Source: Patescibacteria group bacterium
GTDB lineage: Bacteria; Patescibacteriota; Minisyncoccia; Phycocordibacterales; DATDWN01
DNA: 5,731 nucleotides
NCBI GenBank assembly: GCA_030916785.1
Contig: JAUPVY010000040.1
Span: 1 to 5,731 of the forward strand
Direction of reading: 5' to 3'
In this document: one piece after another, positions 4,945 through 5,731 of the stretch
How the letters are laid out: every line of letters starts with the position of its first letter
How positions within the stretch are numbered: position 1 is the stretch's first letter
The notes under the pieces: generated by a model
Told to the model about the DNA's origin: nothing
Databases searched by the model: none
The model's input: the letters and a program-made list of their open reading frames with translations, nothing else
Translations under genes and position numbers: made by a program

Positions 4945-5731
4945 CTACTCTGCTTTTTTACTAGGATCAATGAATGACAGGGTCATCTTCTGCTCCTTTG
5001 CATCAAACAAAGTAATTTTGAATTTGTAGTTTTTACCAAGTTCTAGTGCGTCGTGTAGCTTTTCATCACTGCCGAATTCGGAAATGTGAACAAGTCCCGC
5101 TATACCCTCCTCAATACTTGCTAACGCCCCGTGTTTATTGAATTTGATAACAACACCGTCCACAATATCATCTTTCTTGTATTTCTTCTCTGCATCGTGC
5201 CATGGGTTCTCCTTCAATGCTTTGATTGAAAGTGATATTTTTCCATCCTTGATTTCAATAATTTTTACTTTGATTTTTTCACCTATGTGGAACATAAGTT
5301 TTGGATTCTCCACCAGAGCCCAGTCAATTTCAGAAATATGAACTAGTCCTTCCAATCCCTCCTCAAGTTTTACGAAGACTCCGAAGTCTACCATTCCCGT
5401 AACTTCACCTAAAACTTCCTCATTAAGAGTGTATTTACCAATAATTGAGTCTTTATTTTTCTGTTCAGGGTTTTTCTCGGAGAAGATAAGTTTTCCTTCC
5501 TTTGGAGCTGCACCTATAATTGCCACTGATATTTTTTGACCAACTAGTTTCTTCAATTCTTCCAATATTCTGTCTTTATCGCCGTCTGTTACGCGAGGAT
5601 AGTGTTCAGTTTTAAGTTGTGAAGCTGGTAAAAATCCTGAAATTCCTTGCCATGAAAGAATAAGACCCCCCTTGTTTGCCTCCTGGATAGGAAGTTCAAA
5701 TATTTTCTTTTCTCTAATAGCGTCTTCTGCT
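4945..5731 (-). CDS. rpsA: Small ribosomal subunit protein bS1 (S1-repeat protein), 5'-truncated by window edge
   Basis: bS1 binds mRNA on the 30S subunit through tandem S1 (OB-fold) domains and helps initiation on structured or SD-poor messages. The frame stays open to the right edge; 261 C-terminal residues are visible. Numbering from the edge: a partial first domain with EANKGGLILSWQGISGFLPASQL (17-39) and ending near VAIIGAAPKEGKLIFSEK, the pattern of an N-terminal bS1 repeat; a full S1 domain at about 103-172 (EVLGEVTGMVDFGVFVKLEEGLEGLVHISEIDW); a second full one at about 185-255 (DIVDGVVIKFNKHGALASIEEGIAGLVHISEF). The gene ends with a short Lys-rich tail. That implies at least three repeats, fewer than the six of E. 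coli, as in other compact bS1 proteins. A TTG at 5565 is inside the first domain and is not the start. It is convergent with the 97-residue gene; a hairpin lies just past the stop. Other S1-repeat proteins are the alternative. Confidence 0.88.
   Translation of the reverse strand, partial: AEDAIREKKIFELPIQEANKGGLILSWQGISGFLPASQLKTEHYPRVTDGDKDRILEELKKLVGQKISVAIIGAAPKEGKLIFSEKNPEQKNKDSIIGKYTLNEEVLGEVTGMVDFGVFVKLEEGLEGLVHISEIDWALVENPKLMFHIGEKIKVKIIEIKDGKISLSIKALKENPWHDAEKKYKKDDIVDGVVIKFNKHGALASIEEGIAGLVHISEFGSDEKLHDALELGKNYKFKITLFDAKEQKMTLSFIDPSKKAE

Noticed and set aside
4779..4970. Minus-strand open frame over the 97-residue gene and terminator
   Set aside because: It runs through the terminator hairpin and the rpsA 3' end, has no SD, and opposes a gene with full expression signals.
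4945..5565. Complete 206-residue S1 protein starting at the TTG at 5565
   Set aside because: The same frame continues to the right edge and encodes the typical KGGL...GFLPASQL block of a bS1 repeat, so the gene is simply truncated by the window.

Overview
The window looks like a chromosomal housekeeping stretch from a Candidate Phyla Radiation bacterium (Patescibacteria, most likely a Parcubacteria-type lineage). This is inferred from the short, divergent versions of universal bacterial proteins (YbeY, signal peptidase I, FtsA, bS21, Pth), AT-rich DNA with very tight gene spacing, scarce Shine-Dalgarno (SD) sites, and a histidyl-tRNA-synthetase-like gene whose catalytic motifs have decayed. 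There are no tRNA or rRNA genes, CRISPR arrays, transposases or phage genes.

Layout. From about 3760 down to 1, five genes run leftward as a probable operon: lepB (signal peptidase I), a degenerate HisRS-like protein, rpsU (bS21), ybeY (rRNA-maturation endoribonuclease) and ftsA (divisome actin homologue, cut by the left edge). lepB/HisRS-like and rpsU/ybeY are nearly contiguous (4 nt and 1 nt). A 48-bp gap before rpsU holds a possible internal promoter. A 92-bp gap between ybeY and ftsA holds a cluster of inverted and direct repeats. From 3734 to 3949 a 216-bp divergent region carries promoter-like elements for both directions and an 11-bp inverted repeat. pth (peptidyl-tRNA hydrolase) then runs rightward, followed by a small uncharacterised gene with much higher GC (about 55%), its own consensus-like promoter, a full SD and a 15-bp perfect terminator hairpin. 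Convergent to it, from the right edge, runs the 3' part of an rpsA-type gene (ribosomal protein bS1).

Function. Most genes belong to translation (bS1, bS21, YbeY, Pth and probably the HisRS-like protein); lepB and ftsA add protein export and cell division. The two most unusual items are (1) the HisRS-like protein, which keeps the fold landmarks and the C-terminal anticodon-binding domain but has lost the class II catalytic arginines, and (2) the self-contained GC-rich single-gene cassette at 4534-4943, whose product I do not recognise.
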